A stretch of 64,000 bases of DNA from Tragulus kanchil (GCA_022376925.1 JAIOJX010000002.1:43925501-43989500); one strand, 5' to 3'; shown: positions 36,110 through 49,588, counted from the first letter of the stretch. Numbers and translations: made by a program. Notes: generated from the letters alone by a model not told the origin.

Positions 36110-37600
36110 CCTCATGAGATCTACTATTCTCAAAGTTGTTATCTGCTTTTACAGAGTTTTCTTGTTTTCAGGTATACATAATCCCCAAACAGTCATAGAT
36201 ATATCCTTTTGCCATTCTATTTTGAATGAAAGTGGCAAAAGTGAGCATTTTTGTGTTCCTGATTTTAGAAGAAATGCTTTTATCTTTCCAGCCTTTGAAC
36301 ATAATGTTAGCTGTGGACTTGTCATATATGGCCTATATTATGTTAAAATATGTTCCCTATATTCCAACTTTCTTGAGAGTCTTTACTATGGATATATATT
36401 GGATTACATCAAATGTTTTTTCTGTATCTATTGATATGATCATGTCAATTTTATCCTTTGCCTTGTTAATGTGATCACATTTATTGATTTGTGAATATCA
36501 AAACATCCTTGAACATCTGAAATAAATCCCACTTGATCATGGTGTATGCTCCTTTAAATGTATCAGTGAAACAGGTCTGCTAATATTTTGTTGGGGATTT
36601 TGGCTTTATTGCTTATCTGTGATATTTGCCTGTGATTCTTTGCATGCGATATCTTCACCTGGTTTTGTTACCTGGGTGATGCTGGACTCATAGTATGAGT
36701 TCAGAAGCACTCCTTCCTCTGTGATATTTTGGTATAATTTGAAAAGGATAGATATTAACTCTTCTTCAAATCTGGTCTTAGACTTTTGTTTGTTGTTTCT
36801 TATTTCTTCATCAGTTTATTTACTGGCAATCTGACTGTTCATATGCTTTTATTTCTTCCTGATATACTTCTGAGCAATTTTGCATTTTTAGACATTTTTA
36901 ACTCCTTCTAGTTTGCCCATTTCATTAGCATATAATTGTTCACAAAGAGAATATAATCTCTTATATTCCTGTGTATGTATATGGTGTTGACTGTAACTTT
37001 TCCATTCTGATTTTATTCATTTGGGCCCTCTCTCTTTCTTTGCCTAATGAGTCAGGTTAAAGTCTATCAATTTAATTTATATTTTCAGAGACTCAGACCT
37101 TAGTTTCATTGATATTTTATATTGTTTATAAAGTCTCTTTCTGCATTAATATTTATCTCTTTTCTTCTACTAACTTTGGGCTTTATTTGCACTCATTCTT
37201 CTAGTCCCTTTAGGTATGAGGTTAAATTGCTTATTTTAAATTTTCTTGTTTCCCAAGGTAGGCTTTTGTGTTGTTTTGTTTTTGACTATGAATTTGCTAT
37301 TAGAACTACATTCATTGTATTCCATAAATGTGGGATCTTTGTGGTTTTGTCTCCAGATCATTTTTCTTTTTAAATTTCTTTTTGATTTCTTCGGTTTCTA
37401 TATTTTTGCAGATTTTTTCTTTTGTGGTTAAATTCTAGTCTCATACTGCTGTGGTCATAAAGATGCTTGACATGATTTCAATCTTCATAAACTTACTGAT
37501 ATTTGTTTTGTGAATAACATGTGATCTATAGTAGAGAATACTTCATATGTACATAAAAGGAATGTGTATTCTGTTGCTTTAGATGGAATGTTTTAGAGAC
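36110..37600 (-). mobile_element. Older L1 ORF2 fragment, minus strand
   Basis: Plus strand reads as reverse-complement L1 ORF2 from the palm region (36180-36440) to the endonuclease side (37430-37590; ctcatactgctgtggtcataa, gaatgtgtattctgttgc). Diverged, no long frame on the coding strand. Confidence 0.75.
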
Positions 37601-37601
37601 A

Positions 37602-37705
37602 GGGTATCCCTGGTGGCTCAGACAGTAAACAATCCCCCTGCAATATGAGACCTGAGTTTGATCCCTAGGTAGGGAAAATCCCCTGGAGGAGTGCATGGCA
37701 ATCCA
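37602..37705 (+). mobile_element. Bov-tA SINE, plus strand, truncated
   Basis: tRNA head tatccctggtggctcagacag and B-box-like gagtttgatcccta, then the start of the BovA body (ggagtgcatggcaatccact). It sits between the older L1 and the bovine-type L1. Confidence 0.8.
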
Positions 37706-37835
37706 CTGCATTATTCTTTTTTTGTTGTCACTTTTTGTTTTTACAGTTTTGTTGTTTGCAAATAAGTATAATCCAAGATTAGTCACATGTACATCCCTGA
37801 TGCTTCCCTCATCTGCCCTTCTCCCAGTTTCCCCC

Positions 37836-40004
37836 CATCCCATCCCTCCAGGCCCCCGTATACCTCCCATGTATGATCCCTTATTCCCACAGTATATTGA
37901 TAATAGTTATCTCTCTTACATATGTTAATATAGGTTTCCATGGTACTCTTTCCATGGCTCTCACCCATTTTTTACTACCCACAATGTCCGTAAGTCTGTT
38001 CTCTATGTCTGTTTTTCACTTCACTGCATGTGTTTTCATTACTGTCTTACTAGATTCCATATATATGTGTGACTATACTGAGTTGTCTTTCCTTTTTGAC
38101 TTACTACACTTTGTATAATAGGTTCTAGATTCATCCACCTCATTAGGACTGATTCTTTGGCATTTCTTTTTATGGCTGAGAAGTATTCCATTGCATAAAA
38201 GTACCACAACATTTTTATCCATTCATTTGTCAATGGACCTCTAGGTTGCTTTCATGTTATAGTTATTGTATAGAGTGCTACCATGAACACTGGGGTACAG
38301 GTGTCTTTCAATTTTGATTTCATCAGGGTATAAGCCTAACAGTGGGAGTGTTGGGTCATATGGTGCTTCTGTTCTTAGTTTTTGAGGAATCTCCACATTG
38401 CCTTCCATAGCAACCGTATCAATTTACATTCCCACAAAACAATGTAAGAGTGTTCCCTTTTCTCCATACCCTCTCTAACATTTATTATCTGCAGATTTAT
38501 TTTGATAATGGCCATTCTGACTGGTGTGACGTGATATCTCATTGTAGTTTTGATTTGTGTTTCTCTATTAATAAGCAATGTTGATAATCTTTTCAGGTGT
38601 TTTTTGGCCATCTGTATGTCTTCTTTGGAGAAATGACTCTTTAGGTCTTTCTCCCATTTTTTGGTTAGGTTGTTCGTTTTTTCAGAGTTGAGTTATCTGA
38701 GCTGCTTGTAGATTTTGGAAATTCATTCTTTGTCAGTTGTTTCATATGCTATTATTTCCTCCCATTCTGTGGGTTGTCTGTTCACCTTGTTTGTAGTTTT
38801 CTTTTGTTGTGCAAAGTCTTTTAAGTTTCATTAGATCCCACACATTTATTTTTATTTTTAGTTCCTTTATTCTAGTGGGTAGTTCATAGAAGATATTGCT
38901 TCAATTTATGTCATCCTTTTACCCCCCCAGTATATTAGGCCCCTATACCTCCCATGTATGATCCCTTATTCCCACAGTATATTGATAATAGTTATCTCTC
39001 TTACATATGTTAATATAGGTTTCCATGGTACTCTTTCCATGGCTCTCACCCATTTTTTACTACCCACAATGTCCGTAAGTCTGTTCTCTATGTCTGTTTT
39101 TCACTTCACTGCATGTGTTTTCATTACTGTCTTACTAGATTCCATATATATGTGTGACTATACTGAGTTGTCTTTCCTTTTTGACTTACTACACTTTGTA
39201 TAATAGGTTCTAGATTCATCCACCTCATTAGGACTGATTCTTTGGCATTTCTTTTTATGGCTGAGAAGTATTCCATTGCATAAAAGTACCACAACATTTT
39301 TATCCATTCATTTGTCAATGGACCTCTAGGTTGCTTTCATGTTATAGTTATTGTATAGAGTGCTACCATGAACACTGGGGTACAGGTGTCTTTCAATTTT
39401 GATTTCATCAGGGTATAAGCCTAACAGTGGGAGTGTTGGGTCATATGGTGCTTCTGTTCTTAGTTTTTGAGGAATCTCCACATTGCCTTCCATAGCAACC
39501 GTATCAATTTACATTCCCACAAAACAATGTAAGAGTGTTCCCTTTTCTCCATACCCTCTCTAACATTTATTATCTGCAGATTTATTTTGATAATGGCCAT
39601 TCTGACTGGTGTGACGTGATATCTCATTGTAGTTTTGATTTGTGTTTCTCTATTAATAAGCAATGTTGATAATCTTTTCAGGTGTTTTTTGGCCATCTGT
39701 ATGTCTTCTTTGGAGAAATGACTCTTTAGGTCTTTCTCCCATTTTTTGGTTAGGTTGTTCGTTTTTTCAGAGTTGAGTTATCTGAGCTGCTTGTAGATTT
39801 TGGAAATTCATTCTTTGTCAGTTGTTTCATATGCTATTATTTCCTCCCATTCTGTGGGTTGTCTGTTCACCTTGTTTGTAGTTTTCTTTTGTTGTGCAAA
39901 GTCTTTTAAGTTTCATTAGATCCCACACATTTATTTTTATTTTTAGTTCCTTTATTCTAGTGGGTAGTTCATAGAAGATATTGCTTCAATTTATGTCATT
40001 GAGT
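37836..40004. repeat. Tandem duplication H, period 1085 bp, inside L1
   Basis: Copy 1 about 37836-38919, copy 2 about 38921-40004. The junction is a C run (ccttttaccccccc, 38920-38935) and the start of copy 2 is ragged (ccagtatattaggcccctat versus ccctccaggcccccgtat). Frames at 37873, 38039 and 38375 recur at +1085. Confidence 0.94.
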
Positions 40005-41880
40005 GTTTTGCCTATACTCTCTTCTAAGAGTTTTATCATTTCTGGTCTTACATTTAGGCCTTTAATACATTATGATTCCATCTCTGTACAAGGTGCTTGG
40101 GAGAATTCTAACTTCATTTCACAACATGTAGTCGCTGAATTTTTCCAGCACCATTTATTGAAGAGGCTATCTTTGCCTTATTGCATATTTTTATCTCCTT
40201 TGCCAAAAATATAATACCCCTAGGTATGTAGGTTTATCTCTGGGTTCTCTATCTTGTTCCATTGGTCTATATTTCTGTTTTGCGCCAGTACCATACTGTC
40301 TTGATAACCGTTGCTTTGCAGTATAGTCTGAAGTTAGGGAGGCTGATCCCTCCAGCTCCATTCTTCTTTCTCAGGATTGCTTTGGCTATCCAGTGTCTTA
40401 TGTGTTTCCATATGAACTGTGCGTTATTTTGTTCTATTTCTGTGAAAAATGTAATTGGCAATTTGATAGAGCTCACATTGAATCTGTAGATGATATTTGG
40501 TACTATGGTTATTTTCACAATATTGATTCTTCTGACCCAGGAACATGGAACATCTCTCCATCTGTTTATGTCATCTTTGATATATTTCATTAGTGTCTTG
40601 CAATTTTCTGTGCACATTTCTTTTGCCTCTTTAGGTAGGTTTATTCCTTGATATTCTATTCTTTTGGTTGCAATGGTGAATCAGATTGCATCTTTGATTT
40701 CTCTTTCTGATATTTCATTGTTTGTATATAGGAATGCCAGGGATTTCTGTGTATTGACTGTGTATCCTGCAACTTTGCTGAATTCATTGATAAGCTCTAG
40801 TAGTTTTCTCCCATTTTTTGGTTAGGTTGTTCGTTTTTTCAGAGTTGAGTTATCTGAGCTGCTTGTAGATTTTGGAAATTCATTCTTTGTCAGTTGTTTC
40901 ATATGCTATTATTTCCTCCCATTCTGTGGGTTGTCTGTTCACCTTGTTTGTAGTTTTCTTTTGTTGTGCAAAGTCTTTTAAGTTTCATTAGATCCCACAC
41001 ATTTATTTTTATTTTTAGTTCCTTTATTCTAGTGGGTAGTTCATAGAAGATATTGCTTCAATTTATGTCATTGAGTGTTTTGCCTATACTCTCTTCTAAG
41101 AGTTTTATCATTTCTGGTCTTACATTTAGGCCTTTAATACATTATGATTCCATCTCTGTACAAGGTGCTTGGGAGAATTCTAACTTCATTTCACAACATG
41201 TAGTCGCTGAATTTTTCCAGCACCATTTATTGAAGAGGCTATCTTTGCCTTATTGCATATTTTTATCTCCTTTGCCAAAAATATAATACCCCTAGGTATG
41301 TAGGTTTATCTCTGGGTTCTCTATCTTGTTCCATTGGTCTATATTTCTGTTTTGCGCCAGTACCATACTGTCTTGATAACCGTTGCTTTGCAGTATAGTC
41401 TGAAGTTAGGGAGGCTGATCCCTCCAGCTCCATTCTTCTTTCTCAGGATTGCTTTGGCTATCCAGTGTCTTATGTGTTTCCATATGAACTGTGCGTTATT
41501 TTGTTCTATTTCTGTGAAAAATGTAATTGGCAATTTGATAGAGCTCACATTGAATCTGTAGATGATATTTGGTACTATGGTTATTTTCACAATATTGATT
41601 CTTCTGACCCAGGAACATGGAACATCTCTCCATCTGTTTATGTCATCTTTGATATATTTCATTAGTGTCTTGCAATTTTCTGTGCACATTTCTTTTGCCT
41701 CTTTAGGTAGGTTTATTCCTTGATATTCTATTCTTTTGGTTGCAATGGTGAATCAGATTGCATCTTTGATTTCTCTTTCTGATATTTCATTGTTTGTATA
41801 TAGGAATGCCAGGGATTTCTGTGTATTGACTGTGTATCCTGCAACTTTGCTGAATTCATTGATAAGCTCTAGTAGTTTTC
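39735..41880. repeat. Tandem duplication I, period 1072 bp, inside L1
   Basis: Copy 1 about 39735-40806, copy 2 about 40807-41880. It overlaps the second copy of duplication H, so the L1 segment at 38650-38919 occurs a second time at 39735-40004 and a third at 40807-41076. The 116-residue L1 ORF2 frames at 40267 and 41339 are identical. Confidence 0.94.
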
Positions 41881-43811
41881 TAACAGTGCCTTTGGGTTTT
41901 GCTATGTATAGTATCATGTCATCTGCAAAAAGAGAGAATTTTACTACTTCTTTTCCAACCTGGATTCCTTTTATTTCTTATCCTTTTCTTATTGCTGTTG
42001 CTAGAACTTCCAGGACTATGTTGAATAATAGTGGTAAAAGTGAACACCCTTGTCTTGTTTGTGATCTTAGAAGGAATGCTTTCAGTTTTTCCCCATCAAG
42101 AATTATGTTCTCTGTGGGCTTCTCATATATGGCTTTCACCATGTTGAGATAGGTTCTTTCTATGCCCATTTTTTGAAGAGTATTTATCATAAATGGGTGC
42201 TAGATTTTGTCAAAGGTTTTTTCTGCATCTATTGAGATTATCATGTGATATTTGTGTTTCAATTGGTTGATATGGTATATCACATTGATTGATTTGTGGA
42301 TATTAAAGAATCCTTGCATGCCTGGGATAAACCCGACTTGATCATGATGTGTGAGTTTTTTGATGTGTTGTGAATTCTGTTCGCTAGGATATTGTTGATG
42401 ATTTTGACAAATAAATTCATCAGTGATATTGACCTATAATGTTCTTTTTTTTGTGCTGTCTTTGCCTGGTTTTGGTATCAGGGTGATGGCAGCCTCATAG
42501 AATGTGTTTGGAAGTGTTCTTTCCTGTGCAAATTTTTGAAAGAGTTTTAGAAGGATAGGCATTAGCTGTTCTTTAAATATTTGGTAGAATTCACCTGAGA
42601 AGCTGTCTGGCCCTGGGCTTTTATTTTTGGTAGATTTGATTATGGGTTCAATTTCTGAGTTTGTGATTTGGTACTTTGATAGAGCTCACATTGAATCTGT
42701 AGATGATATTTGGTACTATGGTTATTTTCACAATATTGATTCTTCTGACCCAGGAACATGGAACATCTCTCCATCTGTTTATGTCATCTTTGATATATTT
42801 CATTAGTGTCTTGCAATTTTCTGTGCACATTTCTTTTGCCTCTTTAGGTAGGTTTATTCCTTGATATTCTATTCTTTTGGTTGCAATGGTGAATCAGATT
42901 GCATCTTTGATTTCTCTTTCTGATATTTCATTGTTTGTATATAGGAATGCCAGGGATTTCTGTGTATTGACTGTGTATCCTGCAACTTTGCTGAATTCAT
43001 TGATAAGCTCTAGTAGTTTTCTAACAGTGCCTTTGGGTTTTGCTATGTATAGTATCATGTCATCTGCAAAAAGAGAGAATTTTACTACTTCTTTTCCAAC
43101 CTGGATTCCTTTTATTTCTTATCCTTTTCTTATTGCTGTTGCTAGAACTTCCAGGACTATGTTGAATAATAGTGGTAAAAGTGAACACCCTTGTCTTGTT
43201 TGTGATCTTAGAAGGAATGCTTTCAGTTTTTCCCCATCAAGAATTATGTTCTCTGTGGGCTTCTCATATATGGCTTTCACCATGTTGAGATAGGTTCTTT
43301 CTATGCCCATTTTTTGAAGAGTATTTATCATAAATGGGTGCTAGATTTTGTCAAAGGTTTTTTCTGCATCTATTGAGATTATCATGTGATATTTGTGTTT
43401 CAATTGGTTGATATGGTATATCACATTGATTGATTTGTGGATATTAAAGAATCCTTGCATGCCTGGGATAAACCCGACTTGATCATGATGTGTGAGTTTT
43501 TTGATGTGTTGTGAATTCTGTTCGCTAGGATATTGTTGATGATTTTGACAAATAAATTCATCAGTGATATTGACCTATAATGTTCTTTTTTTTGTGCTGT
43601 CTTTGCCTGGTTTTGGTATCAGGGTGATGGCAGCCTCATAGAATGTGTTTGGAAGTGTTCTTTCCTGTGCAAATTTTTGAAAGAGTTTTAGAAGGATAGG
43701 CATTAGCTGTTCTTTAAATATTTGGTAGAATTCACCTGAGAAGCTGTCTGGCCCTGGGCTTTTATTTTTGGTAGATTTTTGATTATGGGTTCAATTTCTG
43801 AGTTTGTGATT
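41531..43811. repeat. Tandem duplication J, period 1141 bp, inside L1
   Basis: Copy 1 about 41531-42670, copy 2 about 42672-43811. It overlaps duplication I copy 2. Differences: a shorter T run in copy 1 (ggtagatttgatta versus ggtagatttttgatta near 42630/43775). Confidence 0.94.
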
Positions 43812-43824
43812 GGGCTGCTCATAG

Positions 43825-45845
43825 TTTCTATTTATTCCTGGTTCGATCTGGGAAAATTAAACTTCCCCAAGAAACTGGCCATTTCTTCCAGGTTGTCTAG
43901 TTTGTTACCATATAGTTGTTCATAATAGTCTGTTATAATTCTCTGTATTTATATATTATCTGTTGCACTCTCTCTTTCATTTCTGAATTTGTTGATCTGG
44001 TTCTTCTCTCTTTTCTCTTGATGAGTCTGGCTTGCAGTCTGTCGATTTTATTTATCTTTCCAAGAACGAGCTTTTTATTTTATTTATCTTTAATATTGTT
44101 TTTTCATTTCTTTTTCATTTATTTCTATCCTGATATTTATGATTTCTATTCTTCTGCTAACTTTGGGGTTTTTTATTCTTCTTTCTCCAGTTGTTTTAAG
44201 TGTAGAGGTAGGTAGTCTGTTTGATGTTTTTCTTCTTTCTTGATGTAGGATTGTACTGCTATAAACTTTCCTCTTAGAACAGCTTTGGCAGTCCCATAGG
44301 TTTTGTGTTGTCATGTGTTCATTGTCATTGTCTTCAAGGAATTTGTTTTATTTCTCCTTTGATTTGTTTGGTAATCTGTTTGTTTCCTAGGTATGTATTG
44401 TCTAATCTCTATGTGTTTGTGTTTTTAGCGATTTTTTTTTTTTCTTGTAGTTGATATCTAGTCTCATCACATTGTGGTCAGAGAAGATGGTTAATTTAAT
44501 TTTGATTTTCTTGAATTTACTGAGGTTTAATTTGTGACCCAGGATGTGTTCAATTCTGGAGAATATTCCATGAGCACATGAGAAGAAGGTGTATTCTTCT
44601 GTTTTTGGATGGAAAGTCCTAAAGATACCAATGAGGTCCATCTCTTCTAGTGTGCATTTAAGGCTTGTGCTACCCTATTAATTTTCTATTTTGATGATAT
44701 GCCCATTGGTGCAAGAGGGGTGTTAAAATCTCCTACTATTATTGTGTTATTGTCAATTTCTTCTTTTATGTCTGAAAGTGTTCGCCTTATGCATTGAGGC
44801 GCTCATGTGTTGAGTGCTTTTATTTTGATTTTTGGGTTCAATCTTTTAGGTTTTTCTATTTATTCCTGGTTCGATCTGGGAAAATTAAACTTCCCCAAGA
44901 AACTGGCCATTTCTTCCAGGTTGTCTAGTTTGTTACCATATAGTTGTTCATAATAGTCTGTTATAATTCTCTGTATTTATATATTATCTGTTGCACTCTC
45001 TCTTTCATTTCTGAATTTGTTGATCTGGTTCTTCTCTCTTTTCTCTTGATGAGTCTGGCTTGCAGTCTGTCGATTTTATTTATCTTTCCAAGAACGAGCT
45101 TTTTATTTTATTTATCTTTAATATTGTTTTTTCATTTCTTTTTCATTTATTTCTATCCTGATATTTATGATTTCTATTCTTCTGCTAACTTTGGGGTTTT
45201 TTATTCTTCTTTCTCCAGTTGTTTTAAGTGTAGAGGTAGGTAGTCTGTTTGATGTTTTTCTTCTTTCTTGATGTAGGATTGTACTGCTATAAACTTTCCT
45301 CTTAGAACAGCTTTGGCAGTCCCATAGGTTTTGTGTTGTCATGTGTTCATTGTCATTGTCTTCAAGGAATTTGTTTTATTTCTCCTTTGATTTGTTTGGT
45401 AATCTGTTTGTTTCCTAGGTATGTATTGTCTAATCTCTATGTGTTTGTGTTTTTAGCGATTTTTTTTTTTTCTTGTAGTTGATATCTAGTCTCATCACAT
45501 TGTGGTCAGAGAAGATGGTTAATTTAATTTTGATTTTCTTGAATTTACTGAGGTTTAATTTGTGACCCAGGATGTGTTCAATTCTGGAGAATATTCCATG
45601 AGCACATGAGAAGAAGGTGTATTCTTCTGTTTTTGGATGGAAAGTCCTAAAGATACCAATGAGGTCCATCTCTTCTAGTGTGCATTTAAGGCTTGTGCTA
45701 CCCTATTAATTTTCTATTTTGATGATATGCCCATTGGTGCAAGAGGGGTGTTAAAATCTCCTACTATTATTGTGTTATTGTCAATTTCTTCTTTTATGTC
45801 TGAAAGTGTTCGCCTTATGCATTGAGGCGCTCATGTGTTGAGTGC
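43825..45845. repeat. Tandem duplication K, period 1028 bp, inside L1
   Basis: Copy 1 about 43825-44817, copy 2 about 44853-45845, separated by about 35 unmatched bases (44818-44852, ttttattttgatttttggg...). Frames at 43916, 44090 and 44402 recur at +1028. Confidence 0.94.
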
Positions 45846-46070
45846 ATAAATATTTATGTTTGTTATGTCTTCCTCTTGAATATATCCCTTGATCATTATG
45901 TAGTTTCCTGCCTTTTCTCTTATAATCTTTATTTTGAGGTCTATTTTGTCTTACACCAGGATTGCTACTCCAGCTTTCTTTTGATTTCCGTTTGCATGAA
46001 ATATATGTTTACATCCTCTTACTTTCAGTCTATGAGTGTCTCTATGTCTGAAGTGGGTTTCTTGTAGGCA

Positions 46071-46072
<2 letters not shown>

Positions 46073-46106
<34 letters not shown>
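46073..46106. repeat. (TA)n microsatellite in L1
   Basis: About 15-16 TA units after gcagtgtg. The duplicated copy at 47169-47202 appears to have the same length, which is unexpected for two independently evolving old loci. Confidence 0.93.
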
Positions 46107-46107
<1 letters not shown>

Positions 46108-46375
46108 TTGTTTTTGTATCCATTCAGCTAGTCTGTGTCCTTTGGTTAGGGCATTTAGTCCATTTATATTTAAAGTAATTATTGATGCAAATGATCCTAT
46201 TGTCATCTTCTTAAATGGTATGATTGAGTTGATTTGTAGATCTATTTCTTCTCCTGTATTTGTGGTCTATATAAGTCTCTTTAACACTTGTTGTTTTGTT
46301 GATGCTGAATTCTCTTAGTTTTTTCTTGTTTGTAAAGCCTTTGATTTCGCCATCAATTTTGAATGAGATCACTAC

Positions 46376-46450
46376 GAGTATTCTTGTTTGGAGAATACCC
46401 ATGGACAGAGGAGCCAAAGAGTTGGATATGACTGGGTGACTAAGCCCAGC
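46376..46450 (+). mobile_element. BovA SINE fragment
   Basis: Words ttggagaatacccatggacag and agagttggatatgactgggtg are a BovA body piece. Repeated at 47472-47546 and 48490-48564 by duplications L and M. Confidence 0.75.
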
Positions 46451-46691
46451 ACTTTAGGTACTCATGGCCTGAATTTTCTTTTAAATCCAGTGTTTATTAA
46501 TTTCTGTCTGTTGGGCAAATGGTATAATGACATGCAGAGTAAAACTGGACCCTTATTTTTCACCATACACAAAAATTAACTCAAAATCGATTAAAGACTT
46601 ATGTATACACTATTGAGTTGCATGAGTTCCTTATATATTTTAATATTAGTCCCTTCTGAGAGATATAATTTGCAAATATTTTCTCCCATTC
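46451..46691. mobile_element. L1 ORF2 fragments, both orientations
   Basis: The first ~150 bp reads as plus-strand L1 ORF2 (accatacacaaaaattaac; aaaatcgattaaagac) and the remainder as minus-strand L1 (ttccttatatattttaat; gcaaatattttctcccattc). Repeated at about 47547-47789 and 48565-48807. Confidence 0.6.
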
Positions 46692-47166
46692 CAATTTTTT
46701 GAGTTGCATGAGTTTTTAATTTCTGCTTTTGGATGGAAAGTCCTAAAGATACCAATGAGGTCCATCTCTTCTAGTGTGCATTTAAGGCTTGTGCTACCCT
46801 ATTAATTTTCTATTTTGATGATATGCCCATTGGTGCAAGAGGGGTGTTAAAATCTCCTACTATTATTGTGTTATTGTCAATTTCTTCTTTTATGTCTGAA
46901 AGTGTTCGCCTTATGCATTGAGGCGCTCATGTGTTGAGTGCATAAATATTTATGTTTGTTATGTCTTCCTCTTGAATATATCCCTTGATCATTATGTAGT
47001 TTCCTGCCTTTTCTCTTATAATCTTTATTTTGAGGTCTATTTTGTCTTACACCAGGATTGCTACTCCAGCTTTCTTTTGATTTCCGTTTGCATGAAATAT
47101 ATGTTTACATCCTCTTACTTTCAGTCTATGAGTGTCTCTATGTCTGAAGTGGGTTTCTTGTAGGCA

Positions 47167-47203
<37 letters not shown>

Positions 47204-47378
47204 TTGTTTTTGTATCCATTCAGCTAGTCTGTGTCCTTTGGTTAGGGCATTTAGTCCATTTATATTTAAAGTAATTATTGATGCAAATGATCCTATTGTC
47301 ATCTTCTTAAATGGTATGATTGAGTTGATTTGTAGATCTATTTCTTCTCCTGTATTTGTGGTCTATATAAGTCTCTTT

Positions 47379-49402
47379 AACACTTGTTGTTTTGTTGATG
47401 CTGAATTCTCTTAGTTTTTTCTTGTTTGTAAAGCCTTTGATTTCGCCATCAATTTTGAATGAGATCACTACGAGTATTCTTGTTTGGAGAATACCCATGG
47501 ACAGAGGAGCCAAAGAGTTGGATATGACTGGGTGACTAAGCCCAGCACTTTAGGTACTCATGGCCTGAATTTTCTTTTAAATCCAGTGTTTATTAATTTC
47601 TGTCTGTTGGGCAAATGGTATAATGACATGCAGAGTAAAACTGGACCCTTATTTTTCACCATACACAAAAATTAACTCAAAATCGATTAAAGACTTATGT
47701 ATACACTATTGAGTTGCATGAGTTCCTTATATATTTTAATATTAGTCCCTTCTGAGAGATATAATTTGCAAATATTTTCTCCCATTCCATATGTTATCAT
47801 TGCATTTTGTTGACTATTTCTTTTCCTTTACAGAAGATTTTTAATTTAAGCTCAGTTCAGTTCAGCAGCATAGTTATGTCCAATTCTTTCTGACCTCATG
47901 GACTGCAGCATCCCAGACTTCTCAATCCTTCACCATCTCCCAGAGATTACTCAAACTCATGTACATTGAGTTGGTGATCCAATCCAAGCATCTCACCCTC
48001 TGTCATCCCCTTCTCCTTCTGCCTTCTATTTTTCCCAGCATCAGAGTCATTTCTAATGACTCATTTTTTTTTTTTTTTTTACCAAGTGGGGAAAGTATTG
48101 GAGCTTCAGTTTCAGCATGAGTCCTTCCAATGAATATTTGGGGTTTATTTCCTTTGCAATTGACTGGTTTGATCTTCTTACAGTCCAATAGACTCTCAAG
48201 ATTCTTCTCCAGCACTACAGTTCAAAGGCATCAATCCTTCAGCACTCGGACTTCTTTATGTTCCAACTCTCACATACATATTACGAAGGTCCAATTTATT
48301 AATATTTTCTTTTGTTGCTTGTGCTTTTGGTGTCATAGCCAAAAATTATTTTTAAGAACCTTGACAAGGAATTGTTTTCCCGTTTTTGGTTTTTTGAACA
48401 CTTGTTGTTTTGTTGATGCTGAATTCTCTTAGTTTTTTCTTGTTTGTAAAGCCTTTGATTTCGCCATCAATTTTGAATGAGATCACTACGAGTATTCTTG
48501 TTTGGAGAATACCCATGGACAGAGGAGCCAAAGAGTTGGATATGACTGGGTGACTAAGCCCAGCACTTTAGGTACTCATGGCCTGAATTTTCTTTTAAAT
48601 CCAGTGTTTATTAATTTCTGTCTGTTGGGCAAATGGTATAATGACATGCAGAGTAAAACTGGACCCTTATTTTTCACCATACACAAAAATTAACTCAAAA
48701 TCGATTAAAGACTTATGTATACACTATTGAGTTGCATGAGTTCCTTATATATTTTAATATTAGTCCCTTCTGAGAGATATAATTTGCAAATATTTTCTCC
48801 CATTCCATATGTTATCATTGCATTTTGTTGACTATTTCTTTTCCTTTACAGAAGATTTTTAATTTAAGCTCAGTTCAGTTCAGCAGCATAGTTATGTCCA
48901 ATTCTTTCTGACCTCATGGACTGCAGCATCCCAGACTTCTCAATCCTTCACCATCTCCCAGAGATTACTCAAACTCATGTACATTGAGTTGGTGATCCAA
49001 TCCAAGCATCTCACCCTCTGTCATCCCCTTCTCCTTCTGCCTTCTATTTTTCCCAGCATCAGAGTCATTTCTAATGACTCATTTTTTTTTTTTTTTTACC
49101 AAGTGGGGAAAGTATTGGAGCTTCAGTTTCAGCATGAGTCCTTCCAATGAATATTTGGGGTTTATTTCCTTTGCAATTGACTGGTTTGATCTTCTTACAG
49201 TCCAATAGACTCTCAAGATTCTTCTCCAGCACTACAGTTCAAAGGCATCAATCCTTCAGCACTCGGACTTCTTTATGTTCCAACTCTCACATACATATAT
49301 GACGAAGGTCCAATTTATTAATATTTTCTTTTGTTGCTTGTGCTTTTGGTGTCATATCCAAAAAATTATTTTTAAGAACCTTGACAAGGAATTGTTTTCC
49401 CA
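47379..49402. repeat. Tandem duplication M, period about 1018 bp
   Basis: Copy 1 about 47379-48381, copy 2 about 48397-49402, with a 15-base unmatched link (gtttttggttttttg). It overlaps duplication L. Differences are in a long T run (near 48065/49083), in catatta/catatatga (48285/49303) and in A runs. Confidence 0.93.
47850..48290 (-). mobile_element. BovB 3' end, minus strand
   Basis: Starts with the BovB tail (agctcagttcagttcagcag), then catggactgcagcatcccag, ctccttctgccttctattttt and caattgactggtttgatctt. No reverse transcriptase motif is included. A second copy at 48868-49310 derives from duplication M. Confidence 0.9.
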
Positions 49403-49588
49403 TTTTCTTCAGGGAGTTTTATGATTTTATGATATCCATGGCTGTGACTTATTTGTGTTCTCCATGTCTGCTTGGGTTCATTCCCAAACATACCATTGCT
49501 TCCATTTTGCTGTGAATTAATGCTGTACATTATGACTTTGTTGGTATGGAAATGCTTAGGGTGCAATAAGTGATTCTGATTTCATAGT
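49311..49588. other. L1 fragment and unclassified DNA, provirus target region
   Basis: About 49311-49430 reads as minus-strand L1 (ttgttgcttgtgcttttgg; aaccttgacaaggaattg). The rest is unclassified. The provirus is inserted directly after CACTTT at 49589-49594. Confidence 0.5.

Larger units (their letters stand above)
37706..46375 (-). mobile_element. Bovine-type L1, minus strand, inflated by duplications
   Basis: The 3' UTR is at the left (about 37710-38000) and coding sequence runs to the right, so the element is on the minus strand. ORF2 landmarks in minus order: the endonuclease region (44641-44402; IFRTFHPKTEEYTFFS, then IFSDHNVMRLD), the reverse transcriptase region (42190-41978; [20 protein letters not shown]), the post-palm part (40617-40267; [39 protein letters not shown]) and the C terminus (38611-38375; 38233-38039). 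Its 8.7 kb includes four extra ~1.1-kb units (duplications H-K). Without them about 4.3 kb of L1 remains, with stops and frameshifts, so it is inactive. Confidence 0.88.
45627..47789. repeat. Tandem duplication L, period 1096 bp
   Basis: Copy 1 about 45627-46691, copy 2 about 46723-47789, with about 30 unmatched bases (46692-46722). It overlaps duplication K, so one L1 segment appears three times (about 44602-44817, 45629-45845, 46725-46941). It spans L1, a (TA)n run and a SINE fragment. Confidence 0.93.

Noticed and set aside
38650..48800. Regularly repeated similar segments, suggesting a satellite or CRISPR-like array
   Set aside because: Repeats are ~1 kb direct copies of L1 and neighbouring sequence with changing content, not a repeat-spacer structure or a tandem satellite monomer.
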